DNA of 64,000 nt from Candidozyma auris (taxonomy: Eukaryota > Ascomycota > Pichiomycetes > Serinales > Metschnikowiaceae). This document shows, one piece after another, positions 10,217-22,000 of this stretch; position 1 is the first letter of the stretch, and each line of letters starts with the position of its first letter. The translations under genes and the position numbers were made by a program. Location: NCBI RefSeq assembly GCF_003013715.1, contig NC_072816.1, forward strand, positions 248,001 through 312,000, written 5' to 3'. The notes beneath the pieces were generated by a model. It was not told the DNA's origin. It saw only the letters and a program-made list of their open reading frames with translations, and searched no databases.

Positions 10217-11746
10217 TTACTTTCTCGTCGCTAGGATGGACGCCGCCGCTAAAATCACGTTGAGCAGGCCCAAAATGAAGAACGGGCCAAACGTCCAATG
10301 GTCACTCCATGACCCGCCCACTTTCGTGATCAACAAAATCCCAAACCCACCACACACACTGGCGCATCCACTGATACTGCCAATCACCCTGTGTTCAGCT
10401 GACTCGATGCTCAGCCCAATCGAGCTCACAAGACTCATGCTGGCAATGATGGTGCCGATCTGGGAGAGTCCGATGAAACTCACAAGGATGAAACAAACGG
10501 CGTTGCGTGGGTCGTAGCCGTCTCCACCAATTACGCTGGCAAGACAGAGTCCAAAACTGCCCAACATACCGCTAGCAGCCGCAATGAGCAATGTCATCAG
10601 ACACCCCAAACGGTTGGAGTCGACCAAGATCCCCCACAATGGCGAGGAAACCAAGGCAACCGTTTGCGCTACTCCAGTGAGAATAGCAGAAAAGACGTAC
10701 CCATCGTAGCACTCATCCTTCAGCGGCGTATTTGCCGATTCTGACGCCGAACCGCTGCATTTGCCGTGCTCAGAGTAAAACTTGAACACCATGAGCGGAA
10801 TAAATACGGAATTGGCAACCGTTGTGGACCTGGAGACAAACGAGCTGACGTACGCCAACTGTACCCTTCTGTTGTACTTGGAAGCCTGAAGGCCCTGTTT
10901 GAGTAATTCCAAATACGACAGCTCCTTATCCTGTTCACTGCCTCCTACGCCAGCGGCTTTCCTATGTTTGGCACTATCGTACGCAAATGTGAACACTAGA
11001 ACAGCAGCAGCAAACGCAAAGACTCCCAAAAGCACATACGATAACCTCACCGAACCCTCTCTCGTGAGATCATCGTTATGGTCGCTGAGCTTCACTGGAA
11101 GCGTCAAAAAGAACGAGACGGAGAAAACAGCTCCAAGTCCTGTCGAGACGCCGATCATGGCCGAAAGCTTCCCGTGCTTCTTTTTCTGAGGATGACTTAA
11201 GCCAGCTGGCTCCTCGCTCAAGAGCCCCTCTTCCACCTCCTGGTGCTCTGGCTTATGCTGGTACATTCTCCAGAAAGCCAAGTCTGTCCAGGCAAAATCG
11301 GAATTGTTCGCTTCGTGTAGCATTACCGTTACAATACTCATACACGCCGTGACCGCCACGGCAAAAATAGCACGCCAGAACCAAAGATCGGGAAAAACAC
11401 TGTGAGCCAATTTCCCGTACCCAAAGAGAGACGCTGCCAATAGTAAAAAGCCACCCAACTCCAAAATCCGGGGTCCCGAGGGAAAGAACCTCGTGGACGA
11501 TCGGGCCCAGAAGTTGAGTTTATCGTTGAACGTGCCCAAGAAGACAGCAACAAAGATGGAAGACAACTCATCCAAAACACCCAAAGTGCCCACCACAGAA
11601 CCTATCTTCTTCAGGTCCACGCCAATGACATCTGATAAGTAGAATGGCTGCGAAGCCAGAAGGAACACCACAAGGGAGATACACGCAAACCCAGCAAAGT
11701 TTAGCGCTAGGAGGTTTCTCACTCTGTAGCCTGGATTGAGCACCAT
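10217..11746 (-). CDS. Major facilitator superfamily transporter, unassigned fungal family
   Basis: A 509-residue polytopic protein. The N-terminus PGYRVRNLLALNFAGF leads straight into TM1, and the first loop has GVDLKKIGSVVGTLGVLDE, an A-like segment of a fungal MFS family whose substrate is unknown to me. A cytoplasmic loop at about 165-195 is charged (EHQEVEEGLLSEEP, PQKKKHGKLSAMIGVSTG), then further TM helices up to the C-terminus. About 11-12 hydrophobic segments can be counted. The start at 11746 is the only ATG before TM1. It sits in a minus-strand series with the FN3 gene and OCA5, each with its own intergenic gap, so no shared transcript is implied. Confidence 0.8.
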   Translation of the reverse strand: MVLNPGYRVRNLLALNFAGFACISLVVFLLASQPFYLSDVIGVDLKKIGSVVGTLGVLDELSSIFVAVFLGTFNDKLNFWARSSTRFFPSGPRILELGGFLLLAASLFGYGKLAHSVFPDLWFWRAIFAVAVTACMSIVTVMLHEANNSDFAWTDLAFWRMYQHKPEHQEVEEGLLSEEPAGLSHPQKKKHGKLSAMIGVSTGLGAVFSVSFFLTLPVKLSDHNDDLTREGSVRLSYVLLGVFAFAAAVLVFTFAYDSAKHRKAAGVGGSEQDKELSYLELLKQGLQASKYNRRVQLAYVSSFVSRSTTVANSVFIPLMVFKFYSEHGKCSGSASESANTPLKDECYDGYVFSAILTGVAQTVALVSSPLWGILVDSNRLGCLMTLLIAAASGMLGSFGLCLASVIGGDGYDPRNAVCFILVSFIGLSQIGTIIASMSLVSSIGLSIESAEHRVIGSISGCASVCGGFGILLITKVGGSWSDHWTFGPFFILGLLNVILAAASILATRK

Positions 11747-12117
11747 AGTGAGTGGAGTAGTGTGAAGTTGACTGGTATAGCCGAAAAGCTAGAAGAAGGA
11801 TGCTGAGAAAGGACCCTCCCGTGATGTGGGGGAGGTGGGACCTATTGTGAGAGTATATGCAGTAGGGTATCACCGACTCGGTGATTGAGAAGGACCTTCA
11901 AACAAAGATACGTAGGTTAGTTTCGATAAGGATTGTTCTGTTAGTCGTCAATTGGGTCATATCTGATAGAAGTGATACTAAATGAATCTTATGTACGTGG
12001 AGTGAAGGGTTGGTCTGGTGCTGAGCGCAACGACGTTGGTGATAACGGTGGAGTTTACTTTTTTTTTGTTAGTGTTTTTCCTTCCTTCTCTCGCATTTGT
12101 TCTCTATTTTTCACGCT
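11747..12117. other. Short intergenic region between MFS gene and OCA5
   Basis: MFS promoter plus OCA5 3' flank. Poly-T at about 12060-12068; nothing else recognised. Confidence 0.4.
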
Positions 12118-13890
12118 CTATGATGTCTGCTCTCTCCAGAGCCATTTTCTCCACAACTCGCCTGCCTCATATATAATGCTGTCCATGTAGTCGTACCGAA
12201 ACCCGTGATCGGGGGATGTAGCGCCCCTCTCCTTTTCTTTCTGCTCCTGATATTGCTTGTACTTGTCGCTGGCTTTGAATGACTTTGCGGGAAGTCTTGA
12301 CAAGAATGTCCGGATTTCGTGCTGGTCAAGTTCCACCAATGTGTTTCCTTTGGCCTGTAGAAGAGCTAGGCACACAAAGAGTAGCTCAATGTGCATATCA
12401 ATTTTTGAAAACGGTATGACTGCGCTGTTTTGATCGCAGCTCGATGTCAGCGAGCATTCCAGTGGTGGCAGAAGAGACGGCAGCGTCGATGCTGGCGAAG
12501 AGGAGTTTGAGGAGTTTGATAGATGCTTTTTCCGTGAGGGCGACTCACCGTTTGAATTAGAGCCTAAGCCTCGATCTGAGTTTCCTTGGGGCTCAATGTG
12601 CAACTCATTTATGAGATCTTTAAAAGAGTCCTTCTTAGCGAGTGGGGGTGACGGGGATTGGTCCTCATCGTAGTTGACGGTCCAAAACACATCGGGACCC
12701 AACTTCTCAAGAAGTTGATCAGATATACGAAGCTTATCGCTGTAGTAATGCTTGTTGTTTTCGGATTTTTTGCTTTGAAGTCTCCACCCGACGAGAAGGT
12801 CCCACACACGGCCTCTATCGACACGAGACCACACTTTAGCACCGCAGAACTTTAGCCACCAAATGAGCCATTCATCGTAATGGGATCCGAACTTGTTCAA
12901 AATCTGTTCCTCCAGAAAATAGTCAGAAAGTTCCGGAAGAAGAATTTGAAACACGTAAATGAAAAATGAAACACGTTCTTCAATTGTTCCACCGTTGATA
13001 GGGAGTGTCAGCTTATCGATTTTCACCAGCTTGGAGGCTATGTCCCTTTTGTTGGCCAGCTCTGGAGAATGCAAAAGAATTAACACGAGACGCTCATACA
13101 CCTCATGAAAGTTCATGTTGCTGATCGTCTCGTCCTCCACTAACTTGTCTAGGTAAGTATCTAGGCCTGGTTGAGACTGAATAAACTCCTCGTAGTCATC
13201 AAAAACCGATCCCATATGGGTATTATTCGACGACGTCACATCGCGCCCCAAAAGCACCCATGGCGAATGAGGGATCGGAGGAAACCATTCCGCGAGACCC
13301 AACGCGATCCAAGAGAGGGAGGAGTCGTATTTGATAATTCTGCCCCATTTAGCCACAAATTTGTACACGGATTTCTCCAACGTGTCAAACAACTTCAGTT
13401 CGGTTTCCGAAAGCGGCTCATCGGAGGTGCTGGCCACGCGATGCATATACTTTCTTAGATCTTTTCGTATTCTTCTCTTAAGCTCAGAGTCGGCGGAATC
13501 GTGATCGGAAGTCTCCGTCAGGCTATCTTGGTCTGACAAATTGTTATCGGGCTGAATAAACGGATTGAGAACAAACGGGTGGTGTTTAAGCAACACGGGC
13601 CACACTTTAAATCGAAGGAACGGTGGAATGCCCTTTTGTCTTGCTAAAAGAGCCAAACCGTGATGGTTTTTCTCCTCGAGAAACTGAAGGCACTTGGCAA
13701 AGATGTCTGAGTCATAGTGGAATGAAGGAGTCGACTTTTTCGGCGAAATCGACGAAACAGACAGTGTAACCGACCCGTCCAGCGCGTGGTCGGCGGTAGC
13801 GTCTTTCAGGCCACCTAGCGGCGGTTCCGACGGCTCGGAACGGTCGATTTGGTCTTGGTCTTGTTGATCAGGGCAAGCTGGTTGGCTCAT
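12118..13890 (-). CDS. OCA5: Oca5-like TBC-domain protein
   Basis: A 590-residue orthologue of S. cerevisiae Oca5 (oxidant-induced cell-cycle arrest), which acts with the Oca/Siw14 group of atypical phosphatases in inositol-pyrophosphate and stress signalling. The TBC (Rab-GAP-like) fold starts with ARQKGIPPFLRFKVWPVLL at about residue 83 and runs to about 400. The canonical dual fingers look degenerate: the IxxDxxR block reads IRKDLRK, and I find no YxQ glutamine finger. It may be a pseudo-GAP. A Ser/Asn-rich insert at about 440-485 precedes the last helical segment, which resumes at SKIDMHIELLFVCLALLQ. The start at 13890 is the first ATG of the frame. Confidence 0.8.
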   Translation of the reverse strand: MSQPACPDQQDQDQIDRSEPSEPPLGGLKDATADHALDGSVTLSVSSISPKKSTPSFHYDSDIFAKCLQFLEEKNHHGLALLARQKGIPPFLRFKVWPVLLKHHPFVLNPFIQPDNNLSDQDSLTETSDHDSADSELKRRIRKDLRKYMHRVASTSDEPLSETELKLFDTLEKSVYKFVAKWGRIIKYDSSLSWIALGLAEWFPPIPHSPWVLLGRDVTSSNNTHMGSVFDDYEEFIQSQPGLDTYLDKLVEDETISNMNFHEVYERLVLILLHSPELANKRDIASKLVKIDKLTLPINGGTIEERVSFFIYVFQILLPELSDYFLEEQILNKFGSHYDEWLIWWLKFCGAKVWSRVDRGRVWDLLVGWRLQSKKSENNKHYYSDKLRISDQLLEKLGPDVFWTVNYDEDQSPSPPLAKKDSFKDLINELHIEPQGNSDRGLGSNSNGESPSRKKHLSNSSNSSSPASTLPSLLPPLECSLTSSCDQNSAVIPFSKIDMHIELLFVCLALLQAKGNTLVELDQHEIRTFLSRLPAKSFKASDKYKQYQEQKEKERGATSPDHGFRYDYMDSIIYEAGELWRKWLWREQTS

Positions 13891-14128
13891 TATCAGTACA
13901 TGGTGTGAACGAACAACACGGTATAGATGTTAGGATTGAAATTGAACTTTAGGCAGAGGGCCTGAATTTAAACGATTGAGGCTGACAGATGCAAGACCAA
14001 GGTTTGGTGGAGGTTAAACCTTCAAAAAAGGGCAACTGGTTGAGATCGCCTGATGTGCCAGATGCCACAGGGGGAAAGCAGTAAAACGGGAAGACGGATT
14101 TATGGGAAGGTGTACGGGTTTTCCCGGG

Positions 14129-14611
14129 TCACGGTATCACCAACAAAGCACGGGTCCTGGTAGTATGGAGGTGATATATAAGAAAAGGTGTAGTTGATGG
14201 ACAGAGCAAAGAAATCGTTATCGAAATTTTGATAGAAACGAGAAAATGCGCAGTGTGCGATAGAGAAAAAAAAATAGATGTTCTTTGGTCGCTTGTGTGC
14301 AGTACGCCCATTCTCCAGCCTAAGAGTCTTCTGAGTTCTTGACTGTTGCGGTAAGTCCCCACAAGAGGTAGAACAGAGGTGGAATTGCTGAAATTGATGT
14401 TGAGCTGGGGGTTTAAGAATCTGTTATCACGTGATGCTACAGCAAAAAAAGTGCAGTGTTCTAACGAACTCATTGTCAACTGATTTTCGTTTCTTAGTGC
14501 TTCCAGACCTTTATTAGGTTCTATTGTGGCAGGCGAAGGGCCGCGGGAGGAAGAAAGTGAGCGCGACAATGTCGTAGCTGCCTCAGCAAGTGTCGATTCA
14601 GTCTGGTACAT
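14129..14611 (-). CDS. Doubtful ORF, 160 aa
   Basis: It begins with ATG at 14611; the first 90 residues (MYQTESTLAEAATTL onward) are Ser/Thr/Asn-rich and plausible, while the last 50 read like translated promoter DNA (hydrophobic and low complexity). No family recognised. A TTTTTGCAGCCAT motif 140 bp upstream is the only contextual support. It overlaps the expected OCA5 promoter. Could be spurious or a first exon. Confidence 0.2.
   Translation of the reverse strand: MYQTESTLAEAATTLSRSLSSSRGPSPATIEPNKGLEALRNENQLTMSSLEHCTFFAVASRDNRFLNPQLNINFSNSTSVLPLVGTYRNSQELRRLLGWRMGVLHTSDQRTSIFFSLSHTAHFLVSIKISITISLLCPSTTPFLIYHLHTTRTRALLVIP
14427..14436. promoter_or_regulatory. Palindromic E-box ATCACGTGAT
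   Basis: Perfect 10-bp palindrome around CACGTG, the Cbf1/Pho4-type bHLH site. It lies about 540 bp upstream of OCA5 and inside a doubtful ORF; target unknown. Confidence 0.35.
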
Positions 14612-14843
14612 TTTGCAATTTCGAACAATTCAATGATATGGTTGAAGTAACTATACTCTGAGGGTTACATTGGTGTCTTTTTTGTTTTTGATTTGCACGA
14701 ATTTTCAGCTACTTTGTGTGGGTCTCTTTAACGCCGTTCGCGCGACATTTTTGCAGCCATGGTGTGAATCACTAGAGAAAAGTATTTAAAGGTTACCATC
14801 GACCTCAGAAGCAAAGTCTCACATATTTGACCTTTCTTTCTTT

Positions 14844-15215
14844 TCATGTCCATCTGGGAGTTCTAGAAATCATATTTTGAGAGAGCTTTGTGTCAGCGTG
14901 GATCCCACAGGCAGACAATGGCTTCCGTGATACAGTATAAGGACCGTGTCGTGTTTTCCAGAAATGGTCCCAAAGGGTATATCGATTGCCAGGAAGATCC
15001 TCAAATTCTCCTTTTTGAATGGCTGAGTTGTCGATAACGGTGAAATTGCCATTCTGTTCAGTGCATATATGTGTCCCTGGGAGAGCCACAGTTGAGAGCC
15101 AATCACAGCCTACAGGGGCCCCAAGTATCAGAGTCCAGAAATCAACCTGACCAAATTTCTGTGGCTTCGAAAATCCCCGTTTTTCATTGTCTGTGGCCAT
15201 GTTAGCACAAAACAT
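14844..15215 (-). CDS. Orphan ORF or gene relic, 123 aa
   Basis: ATG at 15215. Composition is protein-like (balanced charged, aromatic and glycine residues), unlike nearby spurious frames. The phrase DWLSTVALPGTH faintly resembles the start of PI-PLC X domains (W...LSIPGTHDS), but the Asp-Ser after the catalytic His position is replaced by Ile-Cys and the rest of the domain is absent. It might be a relic or a lineage-specific small gene. No promoter element is obvious. Confidence 0.25.
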   Translation of the reverse strand: MFCANMATDNEKRGFSKPQKFGQVDFWTLILGAPVGCDWLSTVALPGTHICTEQNGNFTVIDNSAIQKGEFEDLPGNRYTLWDHFWKTRHGPYTVSRKPLSACGIHADTKLSQNMISRTPRWT

Positions 15216-15894
15216 CTAGCTTGTTGTCTATGGCCAGTGTGAGCTAAGTATCAGCTGCCACAATAGAGTTACAAGCTGAAGGATCTGACTTTGTCTACAT
15301 CTTTCTTCCTAATTCACGTTCTTGCCGTGGGTTTACGCTCTGCAAAATTCTCACTCTACCTTTACATTTTTCGGATCTATAAGAGAGTCTTTATTTTGTG
15401 TCATTCTTTTGATCCATCTCTCGTCTCAATCTCTCCTCTCAATATTTCTTCTCAATCTCTCCTATCAATCTTTCGTCTTAATCTCATCTGCTTCTCGACC
15501 CCTCCCCTATTCTGCTAGCACCTTCTCTGCATCTTCATACAATGTGCTCATTCACGACTCACCCTCGACACGCTCAACTATTGGTTCCCCAGATTATCTT
15601 CCCCACCTACACATGATAATGTCTCAAGTCATAGCCAGGTGAACAGAGCAAACAAGGAGGCTTCATTCCAGAAACAGAAAAATTCTTCCATCATTTAAGC
15701 CCTCCTCTCTCTGCACAACTTGTATAAATCCCCTTGGTTTTGCCCAATTTTTCACCCAATTTGCGCTCCGGAGCTGCCGACCTTTTCGTGCTAGCATTGT
15801 CATCGCGGCCCCTATTTAAGCCGAATAGCCGATAGCAAGAATCAAGAAAAATCCCTGGCCAATTCTACAAACTGCTCCTTTTTCTCCCTACTAC

Positions 15895-16606
15895 ATGCCT
15901 CTATTCAGCTTCAGCTCTCTGTCAGAGCAGAAAATCAGGCACGGTACGTGAAATTCACCAGAACCGCTTTTTTTTTTCTTTGCCCTCTCCCTACTAACAG
16001 CCAGCGCTCTCCCTGGAGCCCTTGGGGCCCTATAACAGTGAGCTCCTTGACCTCTCGATATTGACGTTTGAGCCACGCAAGATGGAGACAGTGTGTGATG
16101 TATTGGAGAAGAAGCTCATCAAAATCCTTCTTCAGGCCCACAAGCTGCTGTTTCCCAAAGTTGACCATCTCACCCGGTCGAGGTCGCTTTCGACGAAAAA
16201 CTCCCACTCCTTCGCCCCTCCCCAGCGGTCACACACGTTTTCTCCACAAAAAAGGCAGAACGAGTTTGTCTCTCAGCTTGTAACTCTCAAGTGCCTCACC
16301 GTTATTGTCTACTTGTGCCAGTGGGGCTCTGGAAGCTTCATGAACTGGCTCAAACTCAAGTACACGCTGATAGTGCAGCCATTGGCGACTTTGGCGTTTC
16401 TGCCCACGTATGCGCTGGCCATCTACGCTAAGGTGGATGCGGTGGTGCGTTTTTGCGAGGATGACGATGCTCTCAGGGTCTCAAGAGACTCTTTGGACAA
16501 TATGAGGCTCGAGATGAGATTTGGCGGGTCCGAGAGACTTGCAGCAAGATCGCTAGACGGTACTGGCCAACCCCCTTTGGTGAAATTGTCGCCCAAGCAA
16601 TTTTGA
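15895..16606 (+). CDS. Spliced small membrane protein, function unknown
   Basis: Gene model: exon 1 15895-15943, intron 15944-16004, exon 2 16005-16606, giving 216 residues. The ATG at 15895 is the first after the TATTTAAG near 15815. The intron has donor GTACGT, branch TACTAAC at 15992-15998 and acceptor AG at 16003-16004; using the nearer AG at 15999-16000 breaks the frame, so the second AG is chosen. Without the intron the first ATG would be 16082 (174 aa). The product has an N-terminal helix region, a Ser/Lys-rich linker, and two hydrophobic segments at about residues 108-124 and 137-160, followed by a hydrophilic tail. I do not recognise the family. Confidence 0.65.
15944..16004 (+). other. 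Intron, 61 nt
   Basis: GTACGT donor, polypyrimidine tract at about 15968-15990, perfect TACTAAC branch site, and acceptor 6 nt after the branch motif. Restores an open frame from 15895. Confidence 0.65.
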
Positions 16607-19030
<2,424 letters not shown>

Positions 19031-19099
19031 AGGTGCATTCTTGTGTAATGATAATTGTATACTTCGAAATCTATCATTAGACTATTTAAGATTGTAGAC

Positions 19100-22000
19100 T
19101 CATTGAAAATGGTCAATGGCACTTTGTAACTCATTAGATGTTATCGTAGAAATGGATTCACGTTTTAACTTTGTGAGATTGTCGACGATAAATCTAACTC
19201 TGTTGGTGTCACCGTTCTCTTTGAAAACGTTACGCAATACCTTCGAGTTTCTCGCCAACATGATGATATTCTTCTCCAACATTCCCTTTTCGTCGAATTC
19301 GAAAAGGATTGTGAAGGCTTCAGCAATCATATTTAGTTCCGATACACTGAGCGAGGTACTCTCCTTCTCCAAGCCTTCTAATAGAAGCTTAAAGTTTTCA
19401 TTAAACCCTGTGCACGTTCTCCAAGATTTTTCATGGTCTGAGTTTTTGAACTTAACCAATTCTTCAAATGCTAATTGGAGAAGGTCTTTGTGAACAATTT
19501 TGGGTGACACAGCTTGAAAGATGTTTTTCAATAGATTTAAGTGAAATTCCTCGTAGATGATTTTCTCCTGGTTCTTGTTAAAGTTTGAGATGGATGTGAA
19601 CTCCGTGAGATCAAGATCTTCGATGTAATCTTCAGAAAGTACAAGTCTCAAGACCTCAATATAATTTTGGACTAGTTCATCATTTTCTGGATACTCGTGA
19701 ACAAACTTCCCCACGCTTTGAATGGCCTTAACCTGGTAAATTTTGTTTCGTCTTTTGCTTTCGACTTGAACGATGTGGTATATCGCATTGAGTAACTCAT
19801 CGTTCTTACGAACAAAGGCAGATTTGTTACAAGTGAAAGTCACAAGCGCATCGAAAACCAACTCCTTACCATTCCAGGACTTTCCTTTACAAAAATCGAG
19901 AAGAATGTCGAAAAGCGCTTTTAATTGCTTCTCAGAATCGATATCGATAGATTGGCAGAAGTCAGCCAATGAGCGTGCAATGACTTGACGAATATAATGG
20001 TTGGTCAGCTTTCCGTATGTTTCGCTAATCTTTATGATCTCATCGAAATATATTTTTGCGGCACTATTACCGCTTGAACTTTCAATCCATTCTCTTTCAA
20101 ATATCTCTCTCACTTCCTCGGATTCATCGTGCTTGGCAACGAAAACCAATGGCAAGAAAGCCGATGCAACCGCCTCAAATCTATCCAGACCGCTATATTT
20201 GCTGACGCTTTCGGACGCAATACCTGCTAGTCTTCTTTTTGCTTCGTCCTCCGCTTCAAGATACATCCTAGCAATTGTCTCACTATACTTCAACACAGCA
20301 TCCATGCTAGCAATCTTCGACACATACCCTGCGGCAGCAGCATAGGACGAAGCTACCGCCTCGTTTCTGTCATTTAATTGCTGAATACAGGTTGCAAGAA
20401 GCTTGTCGCCAAAAGGTTTCACGATAGCGTACTTTTTGTTGATAAGATTAACGATCACTCTGCTACCACAAACCTTCGATGGAAGGCCAACAGAGGATTT
20501 TACCGACCTTTGAAGTGCCACAATAAGATGTGGCATGAGGTATTCATCGGCAAGCGCAAGGAGTCTCTCAATTGCATCTATCATTGGTGAGTGACCGAGA
20601 CTTTGTATTCTTTTTGCATCAACGTCACTCGTTCTGAGGTTGTACTTTTCAGCATTCAAAACCAAATAGTTCACTATCTCAGGCTCTAGAGTGGACATCA
20701 ATTGTATGAAAGTCTCCAATAGCTCTGGAACGTGAGGCTTCACAGCCTTACCACCAACTTTGCATAAATCCACAATGGTTTCAAGGGCAAACTCTCTCAC
20801 GTCTTTTGCATCACTATGAAGCCCTTTAGAACTCAAAAAGAAAGGAATCAAATAATTCAACACCTCAGTTGCTTTAGCAACAGTTGCATTTCCAGTGCTT
20901 ACATCTGCAAGTCTTGATAAAGTTTTAGCTAACAGACGACAAAGCTGGGTCCCCTCTTTACGAACACTTTCCTTTATATCGTCCATGGCACGGAAACTCA
21001 TGTTCCAGATTTCTTCGAGTCGTTGTTCGTATAGCTCTAAAGGCAGTGTCTGCAATAGATTACCAAGAGCTGCGGTACTTGCCTGGCGAACGCGCCATTC
21101 CTTCGAACCCATTCCTTTCAAGACTTCATTGAGGATGACATCAAAATACTCTCGTATTGTTTTCTGAGTATCTTTGATAAGAGCAGTCCAGATGTCACCC
21201 ATGGACTTAGCTACCGCCAAGTTCGGGTCGAAGCGGTATCTATAAAGCTTTGGAATCAAACGGGTGCTGAGATTTTTATTTTTTGAAAGCATGTCATCCA
21301 AGCTAGACTTTGCCATGATTGAGCCGAGACCGAATGCCATTCCACGCCTCGAGGACCATAAGGCATTTGATTTGGCCAAAGACATGAACTTGTAAACTAA
21401 TCCTGGATCGCCCACGTCTTGCGCCAAATTGAGTACGTCTCGATAAGTGGAAACGGAACCATCATGGGTTTTTAATACGTTCGGATCAAATAGCTGCGTC
21501 TCTAGGTCTACCGTACCTGCAGTAGGGTTGGTCGAAGTTTCTGAGTCCGTGAACGATCTGAAAAGACCCTTTACCAATGTTTCTTTGAGATCTGCGTCCC
21601 CTAATTCGTAGATAATGCTCAATCCTCGTGATGCCAGCTCTTGGACGAGTTCATCCCTGTCAGCGAGAAAGCGCATAAAAGCCACATGGATTCGAGATGC
21701 ATTCTCTGCAATTTCCTTCTCTCCACTTAGATATTGTACAAGTGAAAGTAGCCACAAGCAGCCTGCTCTTCTAAGCGAGGGCTTGGTGTTTGCGCAAGCC
21801 TCGAGCACGTTCTTTAAAATGACTGGCAATCTTCCTGTGGACTGAGGGACGTGGGCCACTTGAACACCCTGAATATCAAGTTCCTGTTGGAGTATCCTGG
21901 ACTTCCACCCGCCTGCCACTATGGCAAACGCCTCACCACTAGCCAATGTGTAATCAAGTTGTTTGGATGTGTGAGTGTCGTAGATTATTTGTTCTGTTTC

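Larger units (their letters stand above)
13891..15894. other. Gene-poor region with two doubtful minus ORFs
   Basis: Holds the OCA5 promoter and the 5' region of the spliced gene at 15895. Visible signals: a palindromic E-box ATCACGTGAT at 14427-14436; TTTTTGCAGCCAT at 14748-14760 followed by TATTTAAAGG near 14783 and a CT-rich stretch on the plus strand, which together look like a plus-strand core promoter with no obvious long ORF behind it; and minus ORFs at 14129-14611 and 14844-15215 (listed separately). From 15360 to 15540 the plus strand is strongly CT-rich with repeated TCTCTCCTCTCAAT-like phrases. TATAAAT at about 15722 and TATTTAAG near 15815 precede the spliced gene. Confidence 0.45.
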
